Below, in pieces: positions 25,255 through 34,126 of a DNA stretch of 64,000 nt. The translations under genes and the position numbers were made by a program. Under the pieces are notes generated by a model. The model saw only the letters and a program-made list of their open reading frames with translations, made no database searches and was not told the origin of the DNA. Every line of letters starts with the position of its first letter. Position 1 is the stretch's first letter. Origin of the DNA: JAMXLO01 sp963818775 (GTDB lineage Bacteria > Pseudomonadota > Alphaproteobacteria > Acetobacterales > Acetobacteraceae); assembly GCA_963818775.1 (NCBI GenBank), contig CAWFUF010000024.1, positions 1 through 64,000 on the forward strand, given 5' to 3'.

Positions 25255-26838
25255 ATGAAGCAGTCTACCGGACGCACGGAAGCGTCGATCAGGTCCTGCA
25301 GTGCTGCCCCTCGAGGCGTTGCGATGGCCATCCGCTTTATGCAGCGCAACCTGGCTCGACCTCTCACGACCGGCGAAATCGCCGCCGCAGCCGGTACGTC
25401 CGAGCGCTCGCTGCGTCGGCAGTTCCATCGCTTCACTGGACAATCGCCCATCGCGTTCCACCGCCAACTGAGGCTGGAGGCAGCGCGTCAGGCCTTGTGC
25501 GACAACCACGCCAAAGCTGACATCACGACTGCCGCCGGCATGCACGGGTTCAGCCACCTCAGCCATTTCACCGGCCAGTATCGGCGACGTTATGGCGAGC
25601 TGCCGTCCGCGACATTGCGCGCGCTCCGCGAAGAAGCCTTGCCACTGCCTTCGCACGCCATAAGCGAACCAGTAAGTCTGATCGTTCTTCCGTTCATAGG
25701 CACGCACTCGGACTCCAGCAGCGCGGTGTTCGCGGAGACGATGACTGACCGGGTGATCTCGGCATTGACTCGCACGCGATGGCTCAGCGTTCGGTCGCCG
25801 GACAACGATCTGCCGGCCGCCAATAATTGGCGGGTCGCGCCAGCCCGCGCGCGGTATGTCGTTCGCGGCCGGATGCAGTGCATCGGTGGGCGCGTGCAGG
25901 CGGTCGTCAGGTTGATCGACGTTGCGACGGGGCGTCAGATCTGGGGCAATGCATTCGAGGGCGCGGCCGAATGCGCGTTGGAATTGCAGCAACGGGTGGC
26001 GGAGGGTGTCGCGAGCGCCTTGCCGGCCTGCCTGCGAGACACCAAAACGACCCGCGACGAGCCAAAGCCCGAGCGTGATCCTGTCGCGGTTCGCTACGCG
26101 ACGCGGGCATTTCACGCGATATTGGAGATGACCCAGTGCGCGAATGGGCGTGCCTTGGAACACCTGGATCGGGCGCAATCGATCGATCCCGAGTTCCCTT
26201 TGGCCAGAGCATTGGCCGCATGGTGTCATGCCCAGCGGGCCGCTTGCGGTTTCGGCGACACGGTCGATGCTGGCCGCGACAAGGCGCGACGCCTGACGAC
26301 GCTCACCTTGACGATGGACAACGAAGATCCGCTGGTGCTTGCCGTACTTGGTCACGCCAGCACCGTTGTCGCGGATCTCGATCTTGGGAGCTTACTGATC
26401 GAGAAATGCCTCGCCATTGATCCCAGTTGTCTGATGGGGTGGCAGCGACGCGGCTGGCTCGGTGTGTATCGAGGCAGCGGCGGAGCGCTGGCAGATTTCG
26501 ACCGCGCACTCGCGCTCAATCCCCTTGGGCCTGAGAGGTTCAACACATTCCTCGGCATCAGCCAGGCGCACTTTCTGGCTGGCAATTATGAAGCGGCGGC
26601 CGACTGGGCGGCCCAAGGCCTTCGGCAGCGGCCGCATGAGACGTGGGCGCGCCGCATCGCCGCTGTCGCGTTGGTGCGCTGCGGACAGGTGACCGCGGGA
26701 CGACAAGGCATTGCACTGCTGCGACGGCAGTATCCCGACATTACCGTGGGCGCCATCGTCAATGCCTTGCCGACGATGCCGGCGGAGCTCCTCGCCCGAC
26801 AGGCAGAGGCGCTGGAATCAGCGGGCCTGCCAGTCTGA
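25255..26838 (+). CDS. AraC-type regulator fused to TolB-like and TPR domains
   Basis: A 527-residue fusion. The N-terminal AraC helix-turn-helix pair is at about residues 22-125: MQRNLARPLTTGEIAAAAGT, SERSLRRQFHRFTGQSP and FSHLSHFTGQYRRRYGELP. Next is a TolB-like domain of the kind normally placed after winged-helix or adenylate-cyclase domains (VSLIVLPFIG through RYVVRGRMQCIGGRVQAVV and RQIWGNAFEG). The rest is TPR-like helices (ALEHLDRAQSIDPEFPLARA, ALADFDRALALNPLG). AraC domains are usually C-terminal, so the order is uncommon. Start chosen at the ATG before KQSTGRTEAS. A downstream ATG at MAIRFMQRN is possible. It may control the cupin gene that follows. Confidence 0.82.
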   Translation: MKQSTGRTEASIRSCSAAPRGVAMAIRFMQRNLARPLTTGEIAAAAGTSERSLRRQFHRFTGQSPIAFHRQLRLEAARQALCDNHAKADITTAAGMHGFSHLSHFTGQYRRRYGELPSATLRALREEALPLPSHAISEPVSLIVLPFIGTHSDSSSAVFAETMTDRVISALTRTRWLSVRSPDNDLPAANNWRVAPARARYVVRGRMQCIGGRVQAVVRLIDVATGRQIWGNAFEGAAECALELQQRVAEGVASALPACLRDTKTTRDEPKPERDPVAVRYATRAFHAILEMTQCANGRALEHLDRAQSIDPEFPLARALAAWCHAQRAACGFGDTVDAGRDKARRLTTLTLTMDNEDPLVLAVLGHASTVVADLDLGSLLIEKCLAIDPSCLMGWQRRGWLGVYRGSGGALADFDRALALNPLGPERFNTFLGISQAHFLAGNYEAAADWAAQGLRQRPHETWARRIAAVALVRCGQVTAGRQGIALLRRQYPDITVGAIVNALPTMPAELLARQAEALESAGLPV

Positions 26839-26997
26839 ACTGCGATCCGAATGTGGCCGCTTTGGGCTGTCCGTGGCCGCGATGGGATAGCGTGGAAAGC
26901 CGTAGCGTCGGTAGCCTGCTCCAACAAGGCGAGTACGGTAGCTCCTGTTGAGGGTCACCAATCGTCGCGAGCCCACGATGACAAGAGGGAAGCAGTC

Positions 26998-27429
26998 ATG
27001 AAATGCAGCTTGCTCGGTGCGCTGATGCTCAGCGCCATACTGTGGCCCGTCGGGACGTACGCGCAGACCGGCGCCGATCCGATGGGAAAAGCGGTCAAGC
27101 CCGACGACATGAAGTGGGAACCGCTGGAGGGCGGCTTCGAGATATCGATCCTGTATACAAATCCGACGACCAGGGCGACGTATCTTGTAATCCGCGGGCC
27201 AGGGAATCTGCACGTGCCAAGACATTGGCACTCGTCCAATGAATCGATCACGGTGTTGAAGGGCACGTTCGTGGTTGCACATGACGGCAGCGAGGACAAG
27301 ACCGAGCTTAAGGCGGGGGGATTTGCCTACATGCCCGCGAAGATGATTCACGAAGCGTGGACCGGTGATGCGGGTGCGACCTATTTCATCATGGTGGATG
27401 GCAAATGGGACGTGAACTTCGTGAAGTAA
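26998..27429 (+). CDS. Secreted cupin-domain protein
   Basis: A 143-residue protein with a signal peptide (CSLLGALMLSAILWPVGTYAQ). It has a single cupin barrel: the metal-binding motif is in HVPRHWHSSNESITVLKGTF, and the second in GFAYMPAKMIHEAW. Two histidines, a glutamate and a late histidine match the cupin metal site. Its location is periplasmic. Such proteins include sugar-binding and dioxygenase-like members, and no substrate can be assigned. An AGAGGGA ribosome-binding site precedes the ATG by eight bases. It follows the AraC/TPR regulator by 159 bases. Confidence 0.88.
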   Translation: MKCSLLGALMLSAILWPVGTYAQTGADPMGKAVKPDDMKWEPLEGGFEISILYTNPTTRATYLVIRGPGNLHVPRHWHSSNESITVLKGTFVVAHDGSEDKTELKAGGFAYMPAKMIHEAWTGDAGATYFIMVDGKWDVNFVK

Positions 27430-27476
27430 CCGAGCGGTGTGGTCTATGTACAAATAGACAATATGAGCAATGACGG

Positions 27477-27503
27477 GCCGCGGTCCCGTCACTGGGGCAG
27501 CCC
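27477..27503. repeat. 27-base dispersed repeat, copy 2
   Basis: This copy matches 25143-25169 at 26 of 27 positions and lies 47 bases after the cupin gene. The 191-base gap up to the LssY-domain gene contains nothing else that I can support. Confidence 0.6.
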
Positions 27504-27620
27504 GGGTCTGGAGTGCGCAACGGTAACAAGCAGACGCTCGTTCGTAGGGATTGCCAACCACAAGCATCGCCCCAGGAGGAGAGGACGGGTGGCTGCAGCA
27601 CCAAGGCAGGCGGATCCCAG

Positions 27621-28454
27621 TCAGACGGCTTGCACCGTGAGATCTGCCACGCTCACTGCCCCGTCGGTGACGTAGTGGTTGACGTGCTCGACGGGCAGAC
27701 GCTGACCGGATTGATAAGAGGTCACGTCTCCGATGACTCGACTTCGCCTCAACTCCGTGGCGATGTAGTCGCGCTCGGCATTCGTATCCGCATCGGTGGC
27801 GTGGGTGACCTGAAATGTGAGTTTGGTCAGGGAGAACCCGGTATCCCTGGTGCCGGCTCCGACCCAGAGAACGCGCGCATCCTCGGGTGGTCGGTCGGTG
27901 TTCAACCAGAATGCGGCCGTCCCCACTGTCTGCTCGGCATATGTGAGAGCCAAGGCCCAAAATCGGATGTGATGGCGCTTACGCGGGCTGTCATCGATCG
28001 CCTTCTGAAAGCCGATATCCTGACCGCGCCCAAAGAGATAGAGGGTGCTGAACGGCGCGGTCGGGTAGGGCCGATCGAGAACGAACGCCCCGATCATGCG
28101 CCACGAGCTTGAGAGCCCCAACCGATCAGCCTCTGACCATCCGGCGGTTGCGAAGGCGGAGCGGAGCTGTTGCAGCGTGCCAGTCAGCACGAGGTTGACA
28201 GGATCGCCGGGCAAGCCATCGCCGGTAATCGTGAAGCGCGGCACATGTCTGCGCTGTAGGATCTTGAGGCCCATGTGAACGGCACGCGGCAGAATGACAT
28301 AGGCAGCAAGACCGTAAGTGACACCCAACGCCAGAACCCAGGGCAATCTGTGGTCCGCGAACCTGAAGACCACAAAGACGATCAGCCAGACACTTACGAC
28401 TCCCAACCCAATGATCAGGAGACGCTGCAATAATCGTTTGAACACACTCTTCAT
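27621..28454 (-). CDS. LssY C-terminal-domain membrane protein
   Basis: A 277-residue protein with two N-terminal hydrophobic helices (LLIIGLGVVSVWLIVFVVF and VLALGVTYGLAAYVIL). The LssY C-terminal-type domain follows: DPVNLVLTGTLQQLRSAFATAGWSEAD, then RKRHHIRFWALAL and AAFWLNTDRPPEDARVLWVGAGTRDTG, and YQSGQRLPVEHVNHYVTDG. The domain is found alone or fused to PAP2-like phosphatases and its role is unknown. The ATG at 28454 is preceded by GGAGGTCAG. It is the last gene before a repeat-rich gap downstream of the patatin gene. Confidence 0.85.
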   Translation of the reverse strand: MKSVFKRLLQRLLIIGLGVVSVWLIVFVVFRFADHRLPWVLALGVTYGLAAYVILPRAVHMGLKILQRRHVPRFTITGDGLPGDPVNLVLTGTLQQLRSAFATAGWSEADRLGLSSSWRMIGAFVLDRPYPTAPFSTLYLFGRGQDIGFQKAIDDSPRKRHHIRFWALALTYAEQTVGTAAFWLNTDRPPEDARVLWVGAGTRDTGFSLTKLTFQVTHATDADTNAERDYIATELRRSRVIGDVTSYQSGQRLPVEHVNHYVTDGAVSVADLTVQAV

Positions 28455-28674
28455 CTGACCTCCAAAGTCGCGATGATTTTGTGACGCTAAAATCTCCTCG
28501 CCTCTGCTCCGCTGGCTCCGATAGAAAAAGAAATCCGTTCCAGCCGGTCCTCCCAACTTCTTGGAACGACCGCCGTGGGCGCATAGCCGCCGGGTTGCCG
28601 CTCTTACCGGCCCCACGGCAGTCTAGCTCTCGAGAAGGGCCGTGCGGGCCAGTAATGAGCGCCCTACCACGATC

Positions 28675-28735
28675 GGAGCCAAGCCCCGCCGTGACGAAGG
28701 GCACGACCTGCACTCAACTCAATTCACTCATTCCC
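28675..28735. repeat. Intergenic repeat downstream of the patatin gene
   Basis: About 60 bases (starting GGAGCCAAGCCCCGCC) that resemble the segment at 30073-30135 on the other side of the patatin gene, in the same orientation. The surrounding gap 28455-28744 has no supported coding sequence. Confidence 0.6.
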
Positions 28736-28744
28736 CAGCAGGCC

Positions 28745-30016
28745 CTAACTGAACCAGGGCGGTTGCTTCGCCCAGTCATAACCGTGGCGCGCCTTCTGGA
28801 AGCCGTAGTCGAACAGGGTGCGCATATAGCCGGGGTCGAAGGGCTCCGGCAGCACCATGGTGAAATCAGTACCGATAAACGCGAGATTGTAGCCGACACC
28901 GTCAGCCTGGGTGGTGGTGTAGATCCGACCGACGTCGTTCTGGCCGCTCACGCCGATCATGGTGGTAATCGCGCGCTCAGCGATGCCGAGAGTGCGGCGG
29001 TCCACCGCGGCCCAGTCGGGATCGAGCCGTGCGTTGCGGATGACGTAGGCTTCGACATCGGGCACGGGTTTGCCTTGCCGCATGCGCTCGCGCCGCAGGC
29101 GGGTCAGCGATGGCGGGTAGAGGAATACCTGGGCGAAGGCGCCGCCGTCGACATGCATTTCCTGATACGCGACCCCGTTCACTGTCACGTCGATCATGCT
29201 CGGCGGGAAAGCACCTGGAATGGCGGCCGAAGCCAGCAGCACACGGCGGATCGTGTCGAGCGCACGGGGGTGGTTACTGGCGGCGATGGCGCCAATGTTC
29301 CAGATCACCGGCACCTGGGCGTCCAGGTCGGTCGTGGCGATCCAGAGCAGCCGGCCCTCGGCATAGCCCTTGGCGATGGCCGTCTGCATCTCAGTGGTCA
29401 GGTAACCAGAGATCGTCTTGTAGAGCGGTGCATTGTCGGCCATCGCGTCGCTGAACAGCGCGCCGACAATCAGGCCGCGCGGTTTGAGCACGTCGGCTGG
29501 CTCGAGGTCCGTATAGACGGCGCGCAACTGGTCGTCGTAGGCAGTACCGAGAAATGCGAACGGCGCGGTCAGAGCGCCGGTGCTGACGCCGGTGACCGCG
29601 AAGAACGTCGGGCGCGAGCCGGCCTCCGACCAGCCGCACAGCAGGCCGGCGCCAAAGGCACCGTTCTCGCCGCCGCCGGACACCGCCAGGATATTCGTCT
29701 GTGGCGGCAGATCGTCGGGCGCGAGGCCGAGCAGGCGCTGCTGGCGCTGGACGGCGGCCACAAGCTCGGCGCTCATCGCCTCGGTGCCGTGCGAGGGGAA
29801 GAAGCGCTCGTTGGGCAAGCCGAGTACGCTCGCCTGGGTGACATCGCCCCTCGGCACGGCCGGGCCGCGCACGGGAAGGGTGCATCCAGCGAGGAGCGCC
29901 GCACCGCCGCCCCCGGCCATGCGGAGGAGGTGACGACGGGAGTAACCCGCTCGAGCCATTGCGTCTGTCTCGCCTCCCGCTCCCCGGCTGTCAGGTTTTC
30001 CGAAGTTCCGTTGCAT
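28745..30016 (-). CDS. Patatin-like phospholipase, probable lipoprotein
   Basis: A 423-residue protein. The N terminus combines an arginine-rich region and hydrophobic stretch ending in the lipobox LLAGC (C45). The patatin domain has the oxyanion segment SGGGENGAFGAGLLCGW, the nucleophile S145 in VTGVSTGAL and the catalytic aspartate in HVDGGAFAQVF. Patatins hydrolyse acyl lipids through a Ser-Asp dyad. The location is probably the outer membrane or periplasm. An alternative ATG lies 19 codons in (ARAGYSRRHLLR), which would still leave a lipoprotein signal. Repeats flank the gene on both sides. Confidence 0.9.
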   Translation of the reverse strand: MQRNFGKPDSRGAGGETDAMARAGYSRRHLLRMAGGGGAALLAGCTLPVRGPAVPRGDVTQASVLGLPNERFFPSHGTEAMSAELVAAVQRQQRLLGLAPDDLPPQTNILAVSGGGENGAFGAGLLCGWSEAGSRPTFFAVTGVSTGALTAPFAFLGTAYDDQLRAVYTDLEPADVLKPRGLIVGALFSDAMADNAPLYKTISGYLTTEMQTAIAKGYAEGRLLWIATTDLDAQVPVIWNIGAIAASNHPRALDTIRRVLLASAAIPGAFPPSMIDVTVNGVAYQEMHVDGGAFAQVFLYPPSLTRLRRERMRQGKPVPDVEAYVIRNARLDPDWAAVDRRTLGIAERAITTMIGVSGQNDVGRIYTTTQADGVGYNLAFIGTDFTMVLPEPFDPGYMRTLFDYGFQKARHGYDWAKQPPWFS

Positions 30017-30067
30017 GATCCATTCCGCTGTCGAATGCCGCTCTTCGTTCGGTGCCCAAAGGCGTGG

Positions 30068-30090
30068 ATGGCGGGGCCAAGCCCCGCCAT
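30068..30090. repeat. REP-like palindrome upstream of the patatin gene
   Basis: The arms ATGGCGGGGC and GCCCCGCCAT form a perfect 10-bp stem with a 3-base loop. It belongs to the second copy of the approximately 60-base repeat (30073-30135) that also lies beyond the 3' end of the patatin gene. The type is common in alphaproteobacterial intergenic regions. Confidence 0.75.
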
Positions 30091-30256
30091 GACGGCGACG
30101 CGCAACCCGTGCCCAGCTCGATTCACTTATTCGCCGGCAAACCCTTAATGCCAGCTACCGACTTGTTGGGCGAGAAGCTGCAGGCCGTGTCACCGGGCGG
30201 TTGCGGCCAGCCGCGGTGGGACTAAGCTGTCGGTCTGCCTGGGAAGGAACATCGCC

Positions 30257-31291
30257 ATGACAGCCATGATCGACATGCACACGCATTGGAAGCCCGCCGA
30301 AATAGCTGACGCCCTGCGCGCCCGCAGCAAGGAACCGCGGATCCTGCGCAATCAGGAGGGTGCCGAGGTACTGACGTCACGGATGGGCGAAGAGCCGCTC
30401 GCCAAGGCGTTCGATGATGTTGAAGTTCATCTCGGCCGAATGGACCGCCAGGGGGTTGAGATGAGCGTGCTGTCGCTCCTCGGTACGTTCTGCTGGATCG
30501 AGTCGCAGCCGCCGGACGTGTCCGGAGCGCTGTGCCGGCGCGTCAATGACGGGTTTTCGGCGATCTGCCAGGAGCATCCCGGCCGCTTTGCCGCGTTCGC
30601 CGCGCTGCCGCTGACGGATATATCCGCCGCAGCCGCGGAACTCGAGCGGGCGCTCGGGCTGCCGGGCGTGATCGGCGCGCAGCTGCCAGGCAATTTCTTC
30701 CTCACGCGCGCCGACGGCGAAGCCGCACGTCCGCTGCTGGAGGTTGCCAACCGCCATCGCGCGACGCTGTTGATCCATCACGGGCCACGGCCGGGCGACG
30801 CTTATCCCAAGGTCTCGGGCGACACCGACAACGCGCGGCGGCGGAATGGCACGCTGGATATGCAGGCGAGCCTGTCGTCGGTGATGGTGACGCTGTGTCT
30901 CACCGACCTGCTCGCGTCGTATCCGGACGTGACGGTCGTCGTGCACAATCTGGGCGGCAACATTCCCTACGAGGTCGAGCGCATGGACCACCGCAGCATG
31001 CTCGACACGCCGGATGAGGAGTTGCCGTCGTCGCGCTTCCGGAAGGCGAAGGTGTATGTGGATTGCAACTCGTTCGGTCCGCGCGCGATCGAGGCGGCGG
31101 TGAGTTTGTACGGCGCCGAGCGGATCGTGTGCGGCACGGACGGCAGCGCGTTCGGCGTGGACTGGACGCGGAAGGCGCTCGAGGATGCGCAGATCGGCGA
31201 AGAGGCGCGCGAGCAGATCCTGCACCGGAATGCGGCCGCGATGATGGCGCGGGTCGTGGGGGGCGTGGCGCGGGAGATGGCCGCCGACTGA
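30257..31291 (+). CDS. Amidohydrolase (ACMSD-like, amidohydrolase_2 family)
   Basis: A 344-residue TIM-barrel metal hydrolase. The metal-binding HxH is H8/H10 in MIDMHTHWKP. Further ligands are in LLIHHGPRPGD and VVVHNLGGNIPYEVERMDH, with the catalytic aspartate in VCGTDGSAFGVDW. The layout matches ACMSD and gamma-resorcylate decarboxylase relatives, which perform non-oxidative decarboxylation or hydrolysis of small acids. The substrate is unknown. GGAAGGAA precedes the ATG. The neighbouring genes give no pathway. Confidence 0.88.
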   Translation: MTAMIDMHTHWKPAEIADALRARSKEPRILRNQEGAEVLTSRMGEEPLAKAFDDVEVHLGRMDRQGVEMSVLSLLGTFCWIESQPPDVSGALCRRVNDGFSAICQEHPGRFAAFAALPLTDISAAAAELERALGLPGVIGAQLPGNFFLTRADGEAARPLLEVANRHRATLLIHHGPRPGDAYPKVSGDTDNARRRNGTLDMQASLSSVMVTLCLTDLLASYPDVTVVVHNLGGNIPYEVERMDHRSMLDTPDEELPSSRFRKAKVYVDCNSFGPRAIEAAVSLYGAERIVCGTDGSAFGVDWTRKALEDAQIGEEAREQILHRNAAAMMARVVGGVAREMAAD

Positions 31292-31319
31292 TGCGACGAG
31301 CGGCACCGGTTCCCGCCGC

Positions 31320-31886
31320 TCAGTCGGCGTTGAACTCCTGGACGGACACTGCGGCGCCCGGCGGATCGAGGCTGATTTCGCCGGAGACGAAAATCTCTGT
31401 GGCGATCTGGTCGTTTGGCAAACGCGAGTGGCGAACGATACGCTGCTCGTCGGGCCAGACGATCAGGTAATGCTGCACCGACGGCAGCTTGAAGTAGGCA
31501 CGCAGCTTGGTTGCCCGATCCCGTGTGCCGCTGTCCGGGGACAGCACCTCGACCAGTATCAAAGGGTCCGAGACCCTGGTGGCGTCGCCGGGCAGCGGCG
31601 GTCCACAACGCAGGAGAGCATCGGGCTCAAAATCGCTGTTCTCGACCTGAACCGTCATGCCGTTACCGAAGACCTGGCGGGACGCCAGTCCCGCCTCTCT
31701 CAGGGCGCGCCGCAGGGCATCACGCGCTGCACCCTTGCGTAGGTTGTGTGAGGCTCGCTCGGGCGCCATCGCGACCACGATGCCATCGATGCGCTCGAAC
31801 CGGCCGGACGGCTGCTGGTCCACCCAGGCCAGGAACTCCTCCCGGGTCATGGGGGCCTCGGGCTCGTAAGTCTGGGCACGTGCCAT
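31320..31886 (-). CDS. Uma2-family (PD-(D/E)XK) protein
   Basis: A 188-residue protein of the DUF820/Uma2 family. MTREEFLAWVDQQPSGRFERIDG is the standard opening. The putative nuclease core includes NSDFEPDALLRCG, LILVEVLSPDSGTRDRATKLRAYFKLP and HYLIVWPDEQRIV, where the E-V-L and lysine fit the PD-(D/E)XK pattern. Function in cells is unproven; the family is plentiful in cyanobacteria and some alphaproteobacteria. The ATG is preceded by GGGAGGTCC. The gene converges with the amidohydrolase gene, 28 bases apart. Confidence 0.85.
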   Translation of the reverse strand: MARAQTYEPEAPMTREEFLAWVDQQPSGRFERIDGIVVAMAPERASHNLRKGAARDALRRALREAGLASRQVFGNGMTVQVENSDFEPDALLRCGPPLPGDATRVSDPLILVEVLSPDSGTRDRATKLRAYFKLPSVQHYLIVWPDEQRIVRHSRLPNDQIATEIFVSGEISLDPPGAAVSVQEFNAD

Positions 31887-32059
31887 GGCGGGACCTCCCA
31901 GGTCGCTCATTCTAGGAGGTAACACTCGGGGGTGGGCGGTCAACAGCGCGAGCCGTGCGGTGCCGGGCGGTGCTTCAAGGTATCAAGGTGTGGCCGAACG
32001 TCTGCTGATGCTTTATGCGGGAGTTTCGTGCATCAAGTCACCACTCACGTTGACCTTGT

Positions 32060-33341
32060 ATGTTCCACGAGACCCTGACACTTCTGGCACTCATCGCCTT
32101 CATGTTGGTAATCAAACCGGCTGCCGCGGCGGATCGTCTGGTCGACGGCGTGCCGCTTCCAGGGGACGCACAAGTAGCGACCGTTGTGGAGACGGATCCC
32201 GCCGAACTTCGACAGTGGGCGGGCGTATGGGTCGGTGCCTGGGGTGGAACGCTGAAGCATGTGTTGCTGGTCGAGTCCATCGCGGCGGATGGATGCGGCG
32301 CGGGTGGTCTATGCCATCGGCGACAATCCCTGGTTTGGAATACGGCGGGCCTGGTCTCGGCATGAGGCGACTGTGGCCGGACGTCGCCTGACCATCTCCG
32401 AGGCCGGATTTTCCGCGACCTACGATCTCAATGACCAGGGCGGATTAAGCGCGACGTACACTCGTGGACAGATTGTCAGCCGCGCGGCCATGACGAAGAC
32501 GGATCTGGCCACGCTGACGGTACCGGGTGCCGTTGTTGCATGGACGCGCGGCAAGTCCGAGCTTATGCAAACCGCTCTGGTCGAGGACGGCAAGCCTGTC
32601 GATCTGGAGGTAGTGATCTTCAGACCCAAGGGAGCGGGGCCGTTTCCTTTGGCGGTGTTCAACCACGGCTCGACGGGCCGCGGCATCACTCCGTTGCTGT
32701 TCACGGAAACCTTGTTCGACGTCGGTCTCGCGGACTTTCTGAATGATCGAGGTTGGATCGTCGCATTTCCCCAGCGCCGGGGCCAAGGCAGGTCGGGAGG
32801 TCTTTACGACGAGGGATTTTCCGCAGATCGCCGGCAAGGTTATACCTGCGATTTCGATACGTCGCTGTCGGGTGTTGAGCGCGCTTTGACCGATATCGCG
32901 GCGGCCATGGCCGCGCTCAAGCAACGTCCGGACGTTGCTCCGTCGCGTGTCCTGATCGGGGGGAAGTCTCGCGGTGGCATCCTATCGGTCGCTTATGCTG
33001 GCATGCACCCGGATCAGATATTTGGCGTCATCAATTTTGTGGGCGGCTGGTTGGGAACCGGCTGCGACACCGCGAGCCGCCTCAACGGCACGTTGTTTGA
33101 GCGGGGAGCGCGGTTTGATCGGCCGACGCTTTGGCTATACGGCCATCACAACTCGTTTTATGACATCGAGCATAGCCGGAACAACTTTGCCTTGTTCCGG
33201 AGCGCAGGCGGACGAGGCACCTTTATGGAATTGGATGTGCCCGGTGGGAATGGTCACTTCGTCCTCAGTGCTCCTGAGTTGTGGAAGAGACCGGTCGCAG
33301 AATATCTGAGATCCCTGGCTGACGGTGCGAAACAAAGATAG
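32060..33341 (+). pseudogene. Secreted alpha/beta hydrolase, interrupted by a one-base frameshift
   Basis: The first 78 codons encode a signal peptide (MFHETLTLLALIAFMLVIKPAAA) and a short domain ending HVLLVESIAADG. An extra T at 32294 then throws the frame. With that base removed the protein continues AARVVYAIGDNPWFGIRRAW and through a hydrolase fold to 33341, 426 residues in all. The hydrolase part has HGSTGRGITPLLFT, the oxyanion region FPQRRGQGRSGGLYDEGF, a nucleophile elbow IGGKSRGGILS and the late histidine in GGNGHFVLS. It resembles dienelactone-hydrolase/prolyl-oligopeptidase-type enzymes. A true mutation or a sequencing error would look the same. Confidence 0.8.
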
Positions 33342-33352
33342 AAGAGCTATTA

Positions 33353-34093
33353 CTAACGTGGCGCGCCCATCGCGGGCATCTCTTCCAACAATCGCCCAAG
33401 GCCCGGGAGAGCCTCGTCGGCACGCATGATCTGGAGCATCGCCCAGAGCGTGGCCTGGTTGGTGGTGATGACAGGCTTGCCGATCGCTCGTTCCCAGTCG
33501 GATATGAACGACATCGTTGGAAAGTTGCCGCCTGGAACGACGAAGACTTCAATTTCCGGGCGATTGGTCCGGGTGATTGCATCGCGCGCCAGTTCCTGTC
33601 CGAGCGTCGGGTATAGGACCGAGTCGGTGCCGGAAAAGCTTTCGCTTGCTACAACCTCCAGCCCATATCTGGCGGTGTAGTGGTGTTCGAGCAGTTTGAG
33701 CGTCGCGACTGGAAATGGTGCCACCAGAGCGATGCGCCGAGCGCCGAGAGCCCGCACCGCCAACCCAATTGCTCTGGCTGAGGTGATCGCCGGAACCCCG
33801 GCGGCTTCGCTCATGCGTCTGATGATCTTGTCGTCAAAGCCGTCAGACGAAAGGCTCGCGGCGGTCTGAGCCAGGGCCACCACCGCGACCCCGGCGTCGC
33901 CGAGCAGCCGCGCCTGATAATCGACATCGGCGTCGCCGCCGCGCGGACTGGTCTCCGCGCCGCTGCTCAGCAGCGGTATGCGTGCGACATGGACCTGCAA
34001 CGTCGCCGGGAGCAGCCGACCATACTCGGTTTCGACGGTGGTATTGGTCGCTGGCACAAGAACGCCGAAATGGTGCATCGTGTTGAGGTCCAC
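33353..34093 (-). CDS. Asp/Glu racemase-superfamily protein lacking cysteine
   Basis: A 246-residue protein with the fold of maleate isomerase and arylmalonate decarboxylase. Family segments are GVLVPATNTTVETEYGRLLP, ALAQTAAS, ARRIALVAPFPVATLKLLEHHY, FVVPGGNFPTMSFI and KPVITTNQATLWAML. Racemases of this fold use two catalytic cysteines and arylmalonate decarboxylase uses one. Here there is no cysteine anywhere; the positions read LAQTAAS and VITTNQ. The reaction is therefore unclear and cannot be standard racemisation. It is the last gene of a minus-strand unit after the binding protein and flavin monooxygenase. Confidence 0.8.
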   Translation of the reverse strand: MDLNTMHHFGVLVPATNTTVETEYGRLLPATLQVHVARIPLLSSGAETSPRGGDADVDYQARLLGDAGVAVVALAQTAASLSSDGFDDKIIRRMSEAAGVPAITSARAIGLAVRALGARRIALVAPFPVATLKLLEHHYTARYGLEVVASESFSGTDSVLYPTLGQELARDAITRTNRPEIEVFVVPGGNFPTMSFISDWERAIGKPVITTNQATLWAMLQIMRADEALPGLGRLLEEMPAMGAPR

Positions 34094-34126
34094 CCCTGAA
34101 GCTGGTGAGCGCTTTTGGATGTTGGA

